Source: Burkholderiales bacterium
Lineage (GTDB): Bacteria > Pseudomonadota > Gammaproteobacteria > Burkholderiales > Burkholderiaceae_C
Assembly: GCA_026400275.1 (NCBI GenBank)
Contig: JAPLPK010000072.1
Location: 1-54,899 of the forward strand
Direction: 5' to 3'
DNA: 54,899 nucleotides
Shown here one piece after another: positions 1-8,896 of this stretch. The translations under genes were made by a program, and so were the position numbers. The stretch's first letter is position 1, and each line of letters starts with the position of its first letter. Below the pieces are notes generated by a model that did not search any database, had not been told where the DNA came from, and worked only from the letters and a program-made list of their open reading frames with translations.

Positions 1-847
1 CAGGGCACAGCAAAATGCTTTGCGCCAGCTCGTCATGCTCAGCCTGGCTGAACAAATCCATGGCCACCCAGTCCGGGGGGGTGGTGCCGTCGGCCAGCAC
101 CAGAATCTCGCTGGGGCCGGCAATCATGTCAATGCCCACGGTACCAAATACGCGGCGCTTGGCGGCGGCCACATAAGCGTTGCCGGGGCCGGTGATTTTG
201 TGCACGGCGGGGATGGTGGCAGTGCCATAGGCCAATGCGGCCACCGCTTGCGCGCCGCCGATGGTGAACGCACGCGTCACGCCGGCCACATAGGCGGCGG
301 CCAGCACCAAGGCGTTTTTCTCGCCCTTGGGCGTGGGTACGACCATGATGATTTCGCCGACACCCGCCACGTGGGCGGGGATGGCGTTCATCAGCACGCT
401 GCTGGGGTAGGCCGCCTTGCCGCCGGGCACGTAGATGCCGACACAGTCCAGCGGCGTGACCTTTTGGCCCAGCAGGGTGCCGTCGGCGTCACGGTAGCTC
501 CAGCTCTCGCCCGAGGCTTTTTTCTGCGCCTCGTGGTAGGTGCGCACACGGGCGGCAGCGGCTTGCAGGGCTTCGCGCTGGGCGGCGGGAATGGCATCGA
601 ACGCGGCTTTCAGCTCGGCCTGGGTCAGCTCCAGCTCCGCCAGCGAAGTGGCGCTCAGGCCGTCAAAACGGTTGGTGTATTCCAGCACCGCCGCGTCGCC
701 ACGCTGCTGCACATCGGCCAGGATGTCTGCGACCGTCTTTTCGATCGCCGTGTCCGCCTCGGCAGACCAATGCAGGCGCGCCTTGAATTCGGCCTCAAAA
801 GTGGCGCTAGCGGTGGAAAGATGTGCGGGAGCAGCTACAAATGTCAT
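1..847 (-). CDS. hisD: Histidinol dehydrogenase, 3' end beyond window
   Basis: This reading frame starts with ATG at 845-847 and runs off the left edge, so about 280 N-terminal residues of a protein normally near 430 are visible. HisD carries out the last two steps of histidine synthesis, oxidising L-histidinol to histidine with NAD and zinc. Recognisable family segments include the stretch around [18 protein letters not shown], the segment [17 protein letters not shown] and the segment [10 protein letters not shown], all typical of HisD. It begins 5 bases after the hisG stop, so the two genes are one transcription unit. No clear Shine-Dalgarno sequence precedes it, which fits translation coupled to hisG. 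The catalytic His and Glu region near the C-terminus is outside the window and cannot be checked. Confidence 0.95.
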   Translation of the reverse strand, partial: MTFVAAPAHLSTASATFEAEFKARLHWSAEADTAIEKTVADILADVQQRGDAAVLEYTNRFDGLSATSLAELELTQAELKAAFDAIPAAQREALQAAAARVRTYHEAQKKASGESWSYRDADGTLLGQKVTPLDCVGIYVPGGKAAYPSSVLMNAIPAHVAGVGEIIMVVPTPKGEKNALVLAAAYVAGVTRAFTIGGAQAVAALAYGTATIPAVHKITGPGNAYVAAAKRRVFGTVGIDMIAGPSEILVLADGTTPPDWVAMDLFSQAEHDELAQSILLCP

Positions 848-852
848 AGCAA

Positions 853-1503
853 TCAGGAGGTAGAACGTTCGGCAACCGCCGCCGCGAAGGCGTCGATCAA
901 TGCGCGGATAGGGGCCTGCTTGAGTTTGAGCGCGGCCTGGTTGACCACCAAGCGCGAGCTGATGTCCATGATGCGCTCCACCTCTTTCAGGTGGTTGGCC
1001 TTCAAGGTATTGCCGGTGGACACCAAGTCCACGATGGCGTCGGCCAAGCCGGTCAGCGGCGCCAGTTCCATGCTGCCGTAGAGCTTGATCAGGTCCACGT
1101 GCACGCCCTTGGCGGCGAAGAATTCGCGTGCGATGGCTACATATTTGGTAGCAACCCGCAGCCGCGAACCCTGCTTCACAGCGCGTTCGTAATCAAAGTC
1201 GTTGCGCACCGCCACGCTGATGCGGCACTTGGCGATCTGCAGGTCCAGCGGCTGGTAGAGCCCAGAGCCGCCGTGTTCAATCAGCGTGTCCTTGCCGGTG
1301 ATGCCCAGGTCGGCACCGCCGTTTTCCACATAGGTGGGCACGTCGGAGGCGCGCACCAGCACCACCCGCATGCCGGGCTGGTTGGTGTCCAGAATCAGCT
1401 TGCGCGAGGTGTCTGGGTTGTCCAGCACCTCGATGTTGGCGGCACGCAGCAGCGGCAGCGTGTCATCAAAGATGCGGCCTTTGGAGAGGGCGAGGGTGAT
1501 CAT
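853..1503 (-). CDS. hisG: ATP phosphoribosyltransferase, short form
   Basis: HisG catalyses the first step of histidine synthesis, joining ATP and PRPP. The 216-residue length marks the short form, which lacks the C-terminal regulatory domain and, in characterised species, needs the HisZ subunit for activity and feedback control; no hisZ is present in this window. The N-terminus [11 protein letters not shown] and the PRPP-binding segment [12 protein letters not shown] (near residues 160-171) are family hallmarks. The ATG overlaps the murA stop as ATGA, so translation is probably coupled to murA, and hisD follows after 5 bases. A histidine gene joined to a cell-wall gene is common in Burkholderiales. 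Confidence 0.96.
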   Translation of the reverse strand: MITLALSKGRIFDDTLPLLRAANIEVLDNPDTSRKLILDTNQPGMRVVLVRASDVPTYVENGGADLGITGKDTLIEHGGSGLYQPLDLQIAKCRISVAVRNDFDYERAVKQGSRLRVATKYVAIAREFFAAKGVHVDLIKLYGSMELAPLTGLADAIVDLVSTGNTLKANHLKEVERIMDISSRLVVNQAALKLKQAPIRALIDAFAAAVAERSTS

Positions 1504-2780
1504 GCTTTCACTCTTTCAATGTCCGCGCCAATGCCGCGCAGCTTGGCTTCCATCTGGTCGTAGCCACGGTCCAGGTGGTAGATGCGGTCCACCATGGTTT
1601 CGCCCTCGGCCACCAGGCCGGCGATCACCAGGCTGGCGGACGCGCGCAGGTCGGTGGCCATCACGGTGGCACCGGACAGCTTGGCCACGCCTTCGGTCAC
1701 GGCCACCTTGCCGTCGATCTGGATGTGCGCGCCCAGGCGCACCAACTCGTTGACGTGCATGAAGCGGTTTTCAAAAATCGTCTCGGTGACCTTGCTCGGG
1801 CCCTGGGACACGCAATTCAAGGTCATGAACTGGGCTTGCATGTCGGTGGGGAAACCGGGGTATTCGGTGGTGCGGAAGCTTTGCGCCTTCAGATGCGTGT
1901 GGGCCGGGCCGGCAGAGTGCACGCGGATGCCGTCCACTTCGGGCTCCACCGTCACCCCGGCCGCACGCAGCTTGTCGATCACGGCGTCCAGATGGTCGGC
2001 ACGGCCGTGCTGCAGCAACACGTTGCCACCGGTGGCCGCCACGGCGCACAGGAAGGTGCCGGTTTCGATGCGATCCGCCACCACCTGGTGGTTGCAGCCG
2101 TGGAGCTTGTCAACGCCCTGGATGCGGATGCGGTGCGTGCCGTGGCCTTCGATCTTCGCGCCCATCTTGATCAGCATCTCGGCCAGATCGGAGATTTCAG
2201 GTTCTTGCGCGGCGTTTTCCAGAATGGTCTCGCCTTCGGCCAGGGCTGCGGCCATCAGGAAGTTCTCGGTACCGGTAACCGTCACCATGTCGGTGGTGAT
2301 GTGGCAGCCCTTGAGGCGGGTCCAGCCCTTGGGCAGCTTGGCGATCATGTAGCCATGCTCGACCACGATCTCGGCGCCCATGGCCTGCAGACCCTTGATG
2401 TGCTGGTCCACGGGGCGCGAGCCGATGGCGCAGCCGCCAGGCAGCGACACCGTGGCTTCGCCAAAGCGCGCCAGCAGCGGGCCGAGTGCCAGCACCGAAG
2501 CGCGCATGGTCTTCACCAGCTCATAGGGCGCTTCGGGCGACGACAAGGCGCCGGCATTGATGCTCACCGTACCGTCTTCAGAGCGCTCTGCGGTCACGCC
2601 CATGTTGCGGATCAGCGTGAGCATGGTGGCCACGTCCTGCAGGCGCGGCACATTGGTGAGGGTGACAGGGTCAGCCGTCAGCAAGGCTGCGCACAGCTCG
2701 GGCAACGCGGCGTTCTTGGCGCCAGAGATGCGGACCTGGCCTTGCAGGCTACGGCCACCGCGTATAAGAAGTTTGTCCAT
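1500..2780 (-). CDS. murA: UDP-N-acetylglucosamine 1-carboxyvinyltransferase
   Basis: MurA transfers enolpyruvate from PEP to UDP-GlcNAc, the first committed step of peptidoglycan synthesis, in the cytoplasm. The protein has 426 residues, slightly longer than the 419 of E. coli. The catalytic cysteine, target of fosfomycin, is present as C117 in [17 protein letters not shown], and the substrate-binding K22 sits in SGAKNAALP. The gene lies 21 bases after ibaG and overlaps hisG by four bases, so it is inside a long minus-strand operon. The full length and intact motifs leave little doubt about function. Confidence 0.97.
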   Translation of the reverse strand: MDKLLIRGGRSLQGQVRISGAKNAALPELCAALLTADPVTLTNVPRLQDVATMLTLIRNMGVTAERSEDGTVSINAGALSSPEAPYELVKTMRASVLALGPLLARFGEATVSLPGGCAIGSRPVDQHIKGLQAMGAEIVVEHGYMIAKLPKGWTRLKGCHITTDMVTVTGTENFLMAAALAEGETILENAAQEPEISDLAEMLIKMGAKIEGHGTHRIRIQGVDKLHGCNHQVVADRIETGTFLCAVAATGGNVLLQHGRADHLDAVIDKLRAAGVTVEPEVDGIRVHSAGPAHTHLKAQSFRTTEYPGFPTDMQAQFMTLNCVSQGPSKVTETIFENRFMHVNELVRLGAHIQIDGKVAVTEGVAKLSGATVMATDLRASASLVIAGLVAEGETMVDRIYHLDRGYDQMEAKLRGIGADIERVKA

Positions 2781-2801
2781 GGAAATGCAATCGGAATAGG
2801 T

Positions 2802-3044
2802 TTAGCGGGGCAAAGCGGCCCACTCTGCCGGGGTATAGGTCTTCATCGACAAGGCATGTACCTCGTCGGTATGCATCTTGGCGCCCAGCGTGGCGTAGAC
2901 CCGCTGGTGGCGCTGGATGGCACGGCGGCCTTCGAACTCGGCCGAGACGATGGTGGCATACCAATGGCGGCCATCGCCTTCCAAGGTGATGTGTTCGCAG
3001 GGCAGGTGCGATGCGATGAGGGTTTGTAGTTCTTCTGCTGTCAT
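2802..3044 (-). CDS. ibaG: BolA-family protein (IbaG/YrbA-like)
   Basis: This 80-residue protein matches the BolA family, with the characteristic segment FEGRRAIQRHQRVYATLG leading into a short helix and an invariant His (HALSMKTYTP). In other proteobacteria BolA-like proteins pair with monothiol glutaredoxins through a shared iron-sulfur cluster, and IbaG sits beside murA and the mla genes, as here. The ATG is at 3042-3044, 15 bases after the ABC permease stop. The exact physiological role is less certain than the family assignment. Confidence 0.88.
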   Translation of the reverse strand: MTAEELQTLIASHLPCEHITLEGDGRHWYATIVSAEFEGRRAIQRHQRVYATLGAKMHTDEVHALSMKTYTPAEWAALPR

Positions 3045-3059
3045 GGGAATATTTTGGGA

Positions 3060-3815
3060 TTAGCCGCGGATCTTGTAGCCGATGCGCAGCAGGTTCACGG
3101 TGATGGCGCTGACCACCAGCAAGGCCGTGCCGACGATGCCCAGGCTCAGCCAGGGCGACACATCGCTCACGCCAAAAAAGCCGTAGCGGAAGCCGTCGAT
3201 CATGTAGAAAAACGGGTTCAGGTGGCTGACGGTCTGCCAGAACGGGGGCAGCGAGTGGATGGAATAGAACACGCCGCTCAAGAAGGTCATGGGCATGATG
3301 ACGAAGTTCTGGAACGCCGCCATCTGGTCGAACTTCTCGGCCCACAGGCCGGCGATGATGCCCAGCGTACCCAGCAAGGCCGCGCCCAGCACCGCGAACA
3401 CGATGATCCACAAGGGTGCCACAAAGCTGGAGCCGGTGAAGATGGCGGTCACCGCAAACACGCCCGCGCCGACCAGCAGGCCACGCGCCACGGCCGAGCC
3501 GGTATAGGCCCAGAACCAGCCCCAGTGCGATATCGGGGTGAGCAGCACAAACACCAGGCTGCCCATGATCTTGCTCTGGATCAACGAGGATGAGCTGTTG
3601 GCGAACGCGTTCTGCAGCACGCTCATCATCACCAGGCCGGGCACCAGAAAGGCAGTGTAGTTGATGCTGCCGTAGACCATGGCCTTGCCTTCCAGCACAT
3701 GGCCAAAGATCAGCAGGTACAGCACGGCGGTCAGCACCGGCGCGCCCACGGTCTGGAAGGCTACTTTCCAGAAGCGCAGCGATTCTTTGTATAAAAGGGT
3801 TTGCCAGCCGGTCAT
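3060..3815 (-). CDS. ABC-2 type exporter permease (YadH-like)
   Basis: This 251-residue integral membrane protein has about six hydrophobic segments and matches the ABC-2 permease family (YadH/NodJ-like). Visible family features are the early stretch FLVPGLVMMSVLQNAF and the segment MPMTFLSGVFYSI. Its ATG overlaps the stop of the ATPase gene, so the two are translated as a pair and should form one exporter. The substrate is unknown. The conserved position next to the mla operon suggests a role in envelope maintenance, but this is inference from context only. Confidence 0.9.
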   Translation of the reverse strand: MTGWQTLLYKESLRFWKVAFQTVGAPVLTAVLYLLIFGHVLEGKAMVYGSINYTAFLVPGLVMMSVLQNAFANSSSSLIQSKIMGSLVFVLLTPISHWGWFWAYTGSAVARGLLVGAGVFAVTAIFTGSSFVAPLWIIVFAVLGAALLGTLGIIAGLWAEKFDQMAAFQNFVIMPMTFLSGVFYSIHSLPPFWQTVSHLNPFFYMIDGFRYGFFGVSDVSPWLSLGIVGTALLVVSAITVNLLRIGYKIRG

Positions 3816-4750
3816 GCTGTTGCCTCAGTGGCCGTATAGCCGTTGGTCATCACATCAAGGAACACATCTTCGAGATCGGCCTTGCGGATCTCGACATCTT
3901 CGGCAACCAAGCCGGCCTCACGGACCGCCGCCAGGTAGCGCTCAATCTCGGCCGCGTTGTGCGCGGGGAACTGCACGATGCGACCGGTAATCCGGGCCTG
4001 CTGCGCCAGGGCGCTGGGCAGTTCGCTATCGACTTTGAAGCGCAGCACATTGCTGGAAGCGTTTTTCAGCAGCTCGCTGGTGCGGTCCAGCGCCACCACC
4101 CTACCCTGCTTCAGCATGGCAATCCGCGAGCACAGGGCTTCAGCCTCTTCCAAGTAATGGGTAGTCAGCAGCACCGTGTGGCCTTGCTTGTTGAGCTTGG
4201 CGATGAACTGCCACAGGGTCTGACGCAATTCCACATCCACACCGGCCGTGGGCTCATCCAGCACGATCACCGGAGGCTTGTGCACCAGCGCCTGGGCGAC
4301 CAGCACCCGGCGCTTCATACCGCCGGAAAGCTGGCGCATGTTTGAGTTCGCCTTGTCGGCCAAGCCCAGGCTTTCCAGCAATTCGTCGATCCAGGCGTCG
4401 TTGTTCTTCACGCCGAAGTAGCCGGACTGGATGCGCAGCGCCTCGCGCACGTTGAAAAAGGGGTCAAACACCAGCTCTTGCGGCACTACGCCTAATTGGC
4501 GACGCGCGTTGGCGTAGTCACTGACCACGTCGTGGCCGTGCACCAGCACCTTACCGCTGGTGGCTCGGTTCAGGCCGGCCAGGATGCTGATCAGCGTGGT
4601 CTTGCCCGCGCCATTCGGCCCGAGCAGGCCAAAAAACTCCCCCTGGGCAATGTCGAAGCTGACGCTGTCGAGGGCGGTGAGAGGAGGGTTTTTGGCGCCG
4701 CGTGGGCTGGCGTAGGTCTTGGAGACCTGCTGGAAGGAGATGGCTGGCAT
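3812..4750 (-). CDS. ABC exporter ATP-binding protein (YadG-like)
   Basis: A 312-residue ABC ATPase with Walker A GPNGAGKT at residues 44-51, signature LSGGMKRR near 141-148 and Walker B VIVLDEP near 161-167, followed by the H-loop TTHYLEEAE. The C-terminal ~80 residues form the extra domain usual in DrrA/YadG-type ATPases. It drives the permease encoded immediately downstream. It lies 67 bases after mlaB on the same strand and probably belongs to the same operon. The substrate is not deducible from sequence. Confidence 0.92.
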   Translation of the reverse strand: MPAISFQQVSKTYASPRGAKNPPLTALDSVSFDIAQGEFFGLLGPNGAGKTTLISILAGLNRATSGKVLVHGHDVVSDYANARRQLGVVPQELVFDPFFNVREALRIQSGYFGVKNNDAWIDELLESLGLADKANSNMRQLSGGMKRRVLVAQALVHKPPVIVLDEPTAGVDVELRQTLWQFIAKLNKQGHTVLLTTHYLEEAEALCSRIAMLKQGRVVALDRTSELLKNASSNVLRFKVDSELPSALAQQARITGRIVQFPAHNAAEIERYLAAVREAGLVAEDVEIRKADLEDVFLDVMTNGYTATEATA

Positions 4751-4817
4751 GGGCCGGTGATTTTAACGGCTAGGCCCGGCCGCCGTCGGAGCAGGGCTTT
4801 CCTACCGGCGGAGCAGT

Positions 4818-5084
4818 TTAAGCCGCCGGCAGCAAGCCCGCGACACCGTACAGGCCAGCAAGGTCCGCCAGGCGCAGGGGCAAACCTCGCACCGCGAAGG
4901 AGCGGCCCAGGCTGAAGCTCTCGCGGCGGCATTCCAGCAGCACGGCCAAGGCGGACGAATCGAAGCTGGTCAGCGCCGTGGCGTCCACGACCACCGCACC
5001 GGGCTGCGAACGCAGGCCCTGCAGCAGCATGTGCAGGGATGCGGTCGCCTGTGCGTGGGTCAACTCAGCGGGCAAGACCAACAC
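4818..5084 (-). CDS. mlaB: MlaB-like STAS-domain protein
   Basis: This 88-residue protein has the STAS fold pattern, including VVVDATALTSFDSSALAVLL with the conserved Ser region that in E. coli MlaB contacts the MlaF ATPase. It is the cytoplasmic regulatory subunit of the MlaFEDB lipid transporter. The start is GTG at 5082-5084, two bases after the mlaC stop. The family is short and diverged, but position directly after mlaC makes the assignment firm. Confidence 0.88.
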   Translation of the reverse strand: MLVLPAELTHAQATASLHMLLQGLRSQPGAVVVDATALTSFDSSALAVLLECRRESFSLGRSFAVRGLPLRLADLAGLYGVAGLLPAA

Positions 5085-5086
5085 GT

Positions 5087-5728
5087 TCAGCCCTTTTTGG
5101 CGTTGGTCTGGTTGCGCGTGGTCAGCGTGGTGATCAGGCCGTCAATGCCCTTAGCGTTGATCTCGGATGCGAACTGGCTGCGGTAGGTTTCCACCAGCCA
5201 GACGCCCAGCACGTTCAGGTTGAAGATCTTCCAGCCTGCGCCGTCGCCCGGGGTCTTTTCCAGACGGTAGTCCAATTGGATGGGATCGCCATGGCCTTTG
5301 ACCTCGGTACGCACGACAACTTCCTTGTCGTCCGCAGCCGCGCGGAAGGGCTTCAGGCTAATTTCCTGGTCGCTAGTGACTTGGGCCAGGGCGCCGGAAT
5401 AGGTGCGCACCAGCAAGGTCTTGAACTCATCCTGCAAGCGCTTTTGCTGCTCAGGCGTGGCTTGGCGCCAGCCAGGGCCGACTGCGGAGGCCGTCATGCG
5501 CTGGAAGTTCACATTGGGCATGATCTTGGTATCGACCAGGCCCATGATCTTGTTCACGTTGCCCTGCTGCAGGCTCTTGTCCGCCTTGATGGTGTCCAGC
5601 ACATCGGTGGAGATGCGCTTGACCAGGGCTTCTGGCGCCTCATCGGCGGCAAACACCTGCACAGACGTGGCAGACGCCACAGCCAACACCACACCAGCGG
5701 CCCAATGGCCCAAAGAACGACGGTTCAT
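5087..5728 (-). CDS. mlaC: Periplasmic phospholipid-binding protein MlaC
   Basis: MlaC ferries phospholipids through the periplasm between the outer-membrane MlaA complex and the inner-membrane MlaFEDB complex. The sequence begins with a signal peptide (positive MNRR, hydrophobic core, likely cleavage after VFA near residue 28) and then shows the MlaC/Ttg2D fold, with the segments VDTKIMPNVNF and WRQATPEQQKRLQDEF. I chose ATG at 5726-5728 over the in-frame GTG two codons upstream, because GAGAAAG lies just before it. Length is about 213 residues, normal for the family. Confidence 0.93.
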   Translation of the reverse strand: MNRRSLGHWAAGVVLAVASATSVQVFAADEAPEALVKRISTDVLDTIKADKSLQQGNVNKIMGLVDTKIMPNVNFQRMTASAVGPGWRQATPEQQKRLQDEFKTLLVRTYSGALAQVTSDQEISLKPFRAAADDKEVVVRTEVKGHGDPIQLDYRLEKTPGDGAGWKIFNLNVLGVWLVETYRSQFASEINAKGIDGLITTLTTRNQTNAKKG

Positions 5729-5853
5729 AAACACTTTCTCTCAGCGGGAAAAGCCCGCATCTCAATAATGGAACGACCTACCGATGGGTTGACCCACACG
5801 GCGGCAGCGGCGTGCAATTTGCACAAGGCTTACACAGCAAGCCGGTAAAACAT

Positions 5854-6576
5854 CTATTTGGGCGCATCCGTCGAAGGATCGGGCGGGTTGCCGTCATACA
5901 CCTCGTTGGTGCGCAACTGCAGGTAGAAATCACGGGTGAACGTGTATTTGTCCAGCGCGGCCTCTTCCAGAGTAGCGGTGGCACGTAACAGATTGGCCCG
6001 TGTATCGATCAGGCTCAAGCCATACAGGCGGTCGTGGTCACCCGCGTGCGGCACGGCGTTCAGCAGGTTGCCCTGGGCGTCCACCGGCAAGGCGGCAGCA
6101 TCACGCACGGTGGACGGGCCCAGCAATGGGATCACCAGATAAGGGCCGGACGGCACACCCCAGCTACCCAGGGTCTGGCCGAAATCTTCCTTGTGGCGCT
6201 CCAGGCCCATATCGGTCGCCAGGTCAAATACACCGCCTATGCCGAACACCGTATTGATGCTGAAGCGCATCCAGCTCTCCACCGCGTTTTGGCCCTTGCC
6301 CTGCAAGGCGTTGTTAGCGGTATTCCAGACTTCGCCCAGGTTGGAGAAGAAATTAGTCACTCCGGTACGCACCAGCACAGGCGTCACCTTGGTGTAGGCC
6401 GTAGCCACAGGTTTGAACACCGCGTTGTCCACGACGTCATTGAAGCCGTAGATCTTGCGGTTCATCGGCTCCAGCGGGTCGCGTGGATTGGCCTGCGGGC
6501 CCGTGGCGCATGCAGACACCAGAGCCAATAGGCCTCCAGCGCAGGTATATCGTGCGTATCTAGCTATTTTTTTCAT
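5854..6576 (-). CDS. mlaA: Outer-membrane lipoprotein MlaA (VacJ)
   Basis: MlaA removes phospholipids from the outer leaflet of the outer membrane. The protein starts with a lipoprotein signal, lipobox LVSAC with the lipidated Cys at about residue 23, followed by the family segment DPLEPMNRKIYGFND and the motifs TNFFSNLGEVW and GSWGVPSGPYLVIPLLGP. The ATG at 6574-6576 is preferred over a TTG three codons upstream. In E. coli mlaA is unlinked from mlaFEDCB; here it lies between mlaD and mlaC, as in many betaproteobacteria. A 125-base gap separates it from mlaC and holds no other gene that I can see. Confidence 0.94.
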   Translation of the reverse strand: MKKIARYARYTCAGGLLALVSACATGPQANPRDPLEPMNRKIYGFNDVVDNAVFKPVATAYTKVTPVLVRTGVTNFFSNLGEVWNTANNALQGKGQNAVESWMRFSINTVFGIGGVFDLATDMGLERHKEDFGQTLGSWGVPSGPYLVIPLLGPSTVRDAAALPVDAQGNLLNAVPHAGDHDRLYGLSLIDTRANLLRATATLEEAALDKYTFTRDFYLQLRTNEVYDGNPPDPSTDAPK

Positions 6577-6597
6577 AGTAAGCAAGCTTGTGTATTT

Positions 6598-7098
6598 TTA
6601 TTTTTTGGTCGCGGGCGCCGTGGCGGCAGCCGGCGCGGAGGGGCCATCGGCTGCTTTGCTGTACAGAAACTGGCTTATCAGGTTTTCCAGCACTACGGCC
6701 GATTGCGTCGTGGAAATCGTGTCACCAGCCGCCAGCGTCTTTTCTTCGGCACCGGCTTCTATGCCAATGTATTGCTCACCCAGCAAGCCGCTGGTCAAAA
6801 TTTTCAGCGAGCTGTCTTTCGGAAAAGCGTAACGCGTATCCATGGACAGCGTGACCTTGGCCTGGAAAGATTTGTCATCAAAAGTAATGCTCTCGACCCG
6901 GCCGACCACGACGCCCGCGCTCTTCACTGCCGCCTTGGGCTTGAGCCCGCCGATATTGTCGAACTTGGCACTCACGGTGTAGCCGGTCTGGAAATTCAGC
7001 GACAGCAGATTGGCCGACTGCAGGGCCAAAAACAGCAAGGCCGCCGCGCCCAGCAGCACAAAAAAACCTACCCACACATCGTTTTTCGAGCGTTGCAT
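6598..7098 (-). CDS. mlaD: MCE-domain lipid transport subunit MlaD
   Basis: MlaD anchors in the inner membrane and forms a hexameric MCE ring that receives lipid from MlaC. The 166-residue protein has one N-terminal membrane helix (about residues 9-30) and an MCE domain (about 38-116) with the typical GLKPKAAVKSAGVVVGRV segment and LLGEQYIGIE. The C-terminus is a low-complexity Ala/Pro tail. It lies 9 bases after mlaE. Confidence 0.94.
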   Translation of the reverse strand: MQRSKNDVWVGFFVLLGAAALLFLALQSANLLSLNFQTGYTVSAKFDNIGGLKPKAAVKSAGVVVGRVESITFDDKSFQAKVTLSMDTRYAFPKDSSLKILTSGLLGEQYIGIEAGAEEKTLAAGDTISTTQSAVVLENLISQFLYSKAADGPSAPAAATAPATKK

Positions 7099-7107
7099 AA
7101 AACTGCC

Positions 7108-7890
7108 TTAAATAGAAAACATGGTGGCGGTGAGCAGGAAGTCCAACGCAAGCACCGCCAACGAAGCCACCACCACCGTGCGCGTGGTCGCGCGCGAAAC
7201 GCCTTCGGGCGTGGGCTGGGCCTCATAGCCTTGCAGCAGCGCGACAAAGCTTACGGTGAAGCCAAAAACCACACTTTTGATTACACCGTTGCCAACGTCC
7301 TTGAAGACGTCTACGCCACCCTGCATCTGGCTCCAGAAAGCCCCGGAATCGACGCCAATCATCAACACGCCCACAATCCAGCCGCCGATAACGCCTACAG
7401 CGCTGAACAGCGCAGCCAGCAAAGGCAGCGTAATCACGCCGGCCCAAAAACGCGGCGCAAGGATGCGCTGCACCGGGTCCACGGCCATCAGCTCCATGGC
7501 GCTCAGCTGCTCACCCGCCTTCATAAGGCCGATGCCAGCCGTCAGCGAAGTACCGGCACGACCAGCGAACAGCAAAGCCGTGATGACCGGCCCCAGCTCG
7601 CGCACCAGGCTCAGCGCCACCAACAGCCCTAGGGCCTCCGAAGAACCATAGCGCTGCAGCGTGTAATAGCCCTGCAAGCCCAGCACAAAGCCGACGAACA
7701 GGCCGGACACGCCGATCAGCGCCAGCGAATAATTACCCAGAAAGTGGATCTGGTCACGCACCAGGCCAAAGCGCTTGAGGGTCGGCCCCAGCGATGCCAG
7801 CAGGCGCAGAAACAAACGCGTGCCGTGGCCTATGTCGGCCAATTTGGAGCGCACGGCAAAACCGACGTCCGAGGGCTTGTACCAGGTCAT
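7108..7890 (-). CDS. mlaE: MlaE permease of the phospholipid ABC transporter
   Basis: A 260-residue MlaE/Ttg2B-family permease with several membrane helices. Conserved parts are LVRELGPVITALLFAGRAG and IGLMKAGEQLSAMELMAVDP, the second being the coupling region that contacts the MlaF ATPase. Its ATG overlaps the mlaF stop (ATGA), giving translational coupling, and mlaD follows after 9 bases. Confidence 0.95.
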   Translation of the reverse strand: MTWYKPSDVGFAVRSKLADIGHGTRLFLRLLASLGPTLKRFGLVRDQIHFLGNYSLALIGVSGLFVGFVLGLQGYYTLQRYGSSEALGLLVALSLVRELGPVITALLFAGRAGTSLTAGIGLMKAGEQLSAMELMAVDPVQRILAPRFWAGVITLPLLAALFSAVGVIGGWIVGVLMIGVDSGAFWSQMQGGVDVFKDVGNGVIKSVVFGFTVSFVALLQGYEAQPTPEGVSRATTRTVVVASLAVLALDFLLTATMFSI

Positions 7891-8729
7891 GGCCGACCTC
7901 CCGCACGCGGCACCGTGGGCAATCCGGCGCCAAAATCCTGCTCCACAGTCGGACCAGGGTAATGGAAGCGCACCGGGCCATCGGGCAAGGCATTGATAAA
8001 TTGGTGTACCAAAGGGTCAGTGCTGGTCCGCACCTCGTCTGGCGTGCCCTGGGCCACGATCTTGCCGTTAGCCAGAACCACCACCTTGTCGGCAATATGG
8101 AAGGTTTCGTCCAGATCGTGCGAAACGATGACGCTGGTCAGGCCCATGGTGTCGTTGAGTTCCCGGATCAAACGGGCCGAGGTACCCAGAGAGATAGGGT
8201 CCAGACCGGCAAAGGGCTCGTCGTACATCACCAGATCCGGGTCCAGCGCAATCGCGCGGGCCAGGGCGACGCGGCGGGCCATACCGCCCGACACCTCGCT
8301 GGGCATCAAATCGCGCGCACCGCGCAGGCCTACGGCGTTGAGCTTCATCAGCACGATGTCGCGCACCAGCGCTTCCGACAGATCAGTGTGCTCGCGCAGC
8401 GGAAAGGCCACGTTGTCAAACACTGTCATATCGGTAAACAGCGCGCCGAACTGGAACAGCACGCCCATGCGGCGCCGCGCTGCGTACCAACCTGCCTGGT
8501 CAAATGCGGCAACGTTCTTGCCGTCCAACAGCAACTCGCCCGCCTGGGCCTTGATCTGGCCGCCAATCAGGCGCAGGACGGTCGTTTTACCGCCACCGGA
8601 GGCACCCATGAGTGCCGTCACCTTGCCTCGCGGGATGCTCAGCGTAATGCCGTCCAGCACCGGGCGCTCCCCGTACCCGAAGGTAAGCTGGCGTATTTCA
8701 ACGAGGTTGTCTGGTGTGGCTGTGGTCAT
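7887..8729 (-). CDS. mlaF: MlaF ATPase of the phospholipid ABC transporter
   Basis: A 280-residue ABC ATPase and first gene of mlaFEDACB. It has Walker A GASGGGKT at about residues 42-49, signature SGGMARR and Walker B LVMYDEPFAGLDP. It powers lipid movement by MlaE-MlaD. The start ATG at 8727-8729 has no recognisable Shine-Dalgarno sequence. A perfect 13-bp-stem hairpin (8736-8764) ends only six bases upstream of the ATG, so ribosome access or transcription into the operon may be affected. I see no better in-frame start. Confidence 0.93.
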   Translation of the reverse strand: MTTATPDNLVEIRQLTFGYGERPVLDGITLSIPRGKVTALMGASGGGKTTVLRLIGGQIKAQAGELLLDGKNVAAFDQAGWYAARRRMGVLFQFGALFTDMTVFDNVAFPLREHTDLSEALVRDIVLMKLNAVGLRGARDLMPSEVSGGMARRVALARAIALDPDLVMYDEPFAGLDPISLGTSARLIRELNDTMGLTSVIVSHDLDETFHIADKVVVLANGKIVAQGTPDEVRTSTDPLVHQFINALPDGPVRFHYPGPTVEQDFGAGLPTVPRAGGRP

Positions 8730-8735
8730 AGAAAG

Positions 8736-8764
8736 GCAAAAGCCGGAACGCTTCCGGCTTTTGC
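8736..8764 (-). terminator. Perfect hairpin between gltD and mlaF, terminator-like
   Basis: The arms 8736-8748 and 8752-8764 are perfectly complementary (13 bp, GC-rich middle with A/T ends) around a 3-base loop. On the minus strand the right-hand arm ends in TTTTGC and is followed by CTTTC, resembling an intrinsic terminator for gltBD. It ends six bases before the mlaF start codon, which is unusually close for a plain terminator. Confidence 0.7.
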
Positions 8765-8812
8765 ATGATAAGGGATTGTCCTAGGGCTTGGCCTGTAGCG
8801 CCTCGCAAACCT

Positions 8813-8830
8813 ATACATACTTGTATGTAT
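8813..8830. promoter_or_regulatory. Inverted repeat ATACATAC-TT-GTATGTAT, possible operator
   Basis: Two perfect 8-base arms with a 2-base spacer, followed by a further partial TGTATG copy to 8834. It lies in the gap between gltD and mlaF. The arms resemble TetR-family operators of the AcrR type (TACATAC...GTATGTA), but no regulator gene is adjacent, so both the site and its owner are guesses. Confidence 0.3.
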
Positions 8831-8896
8831 GTATGCAAAGCCCAACACCCAGGCGCCCTCATGGAGCGCAGCCAATGGCCGCACTCCATCTGGCTT

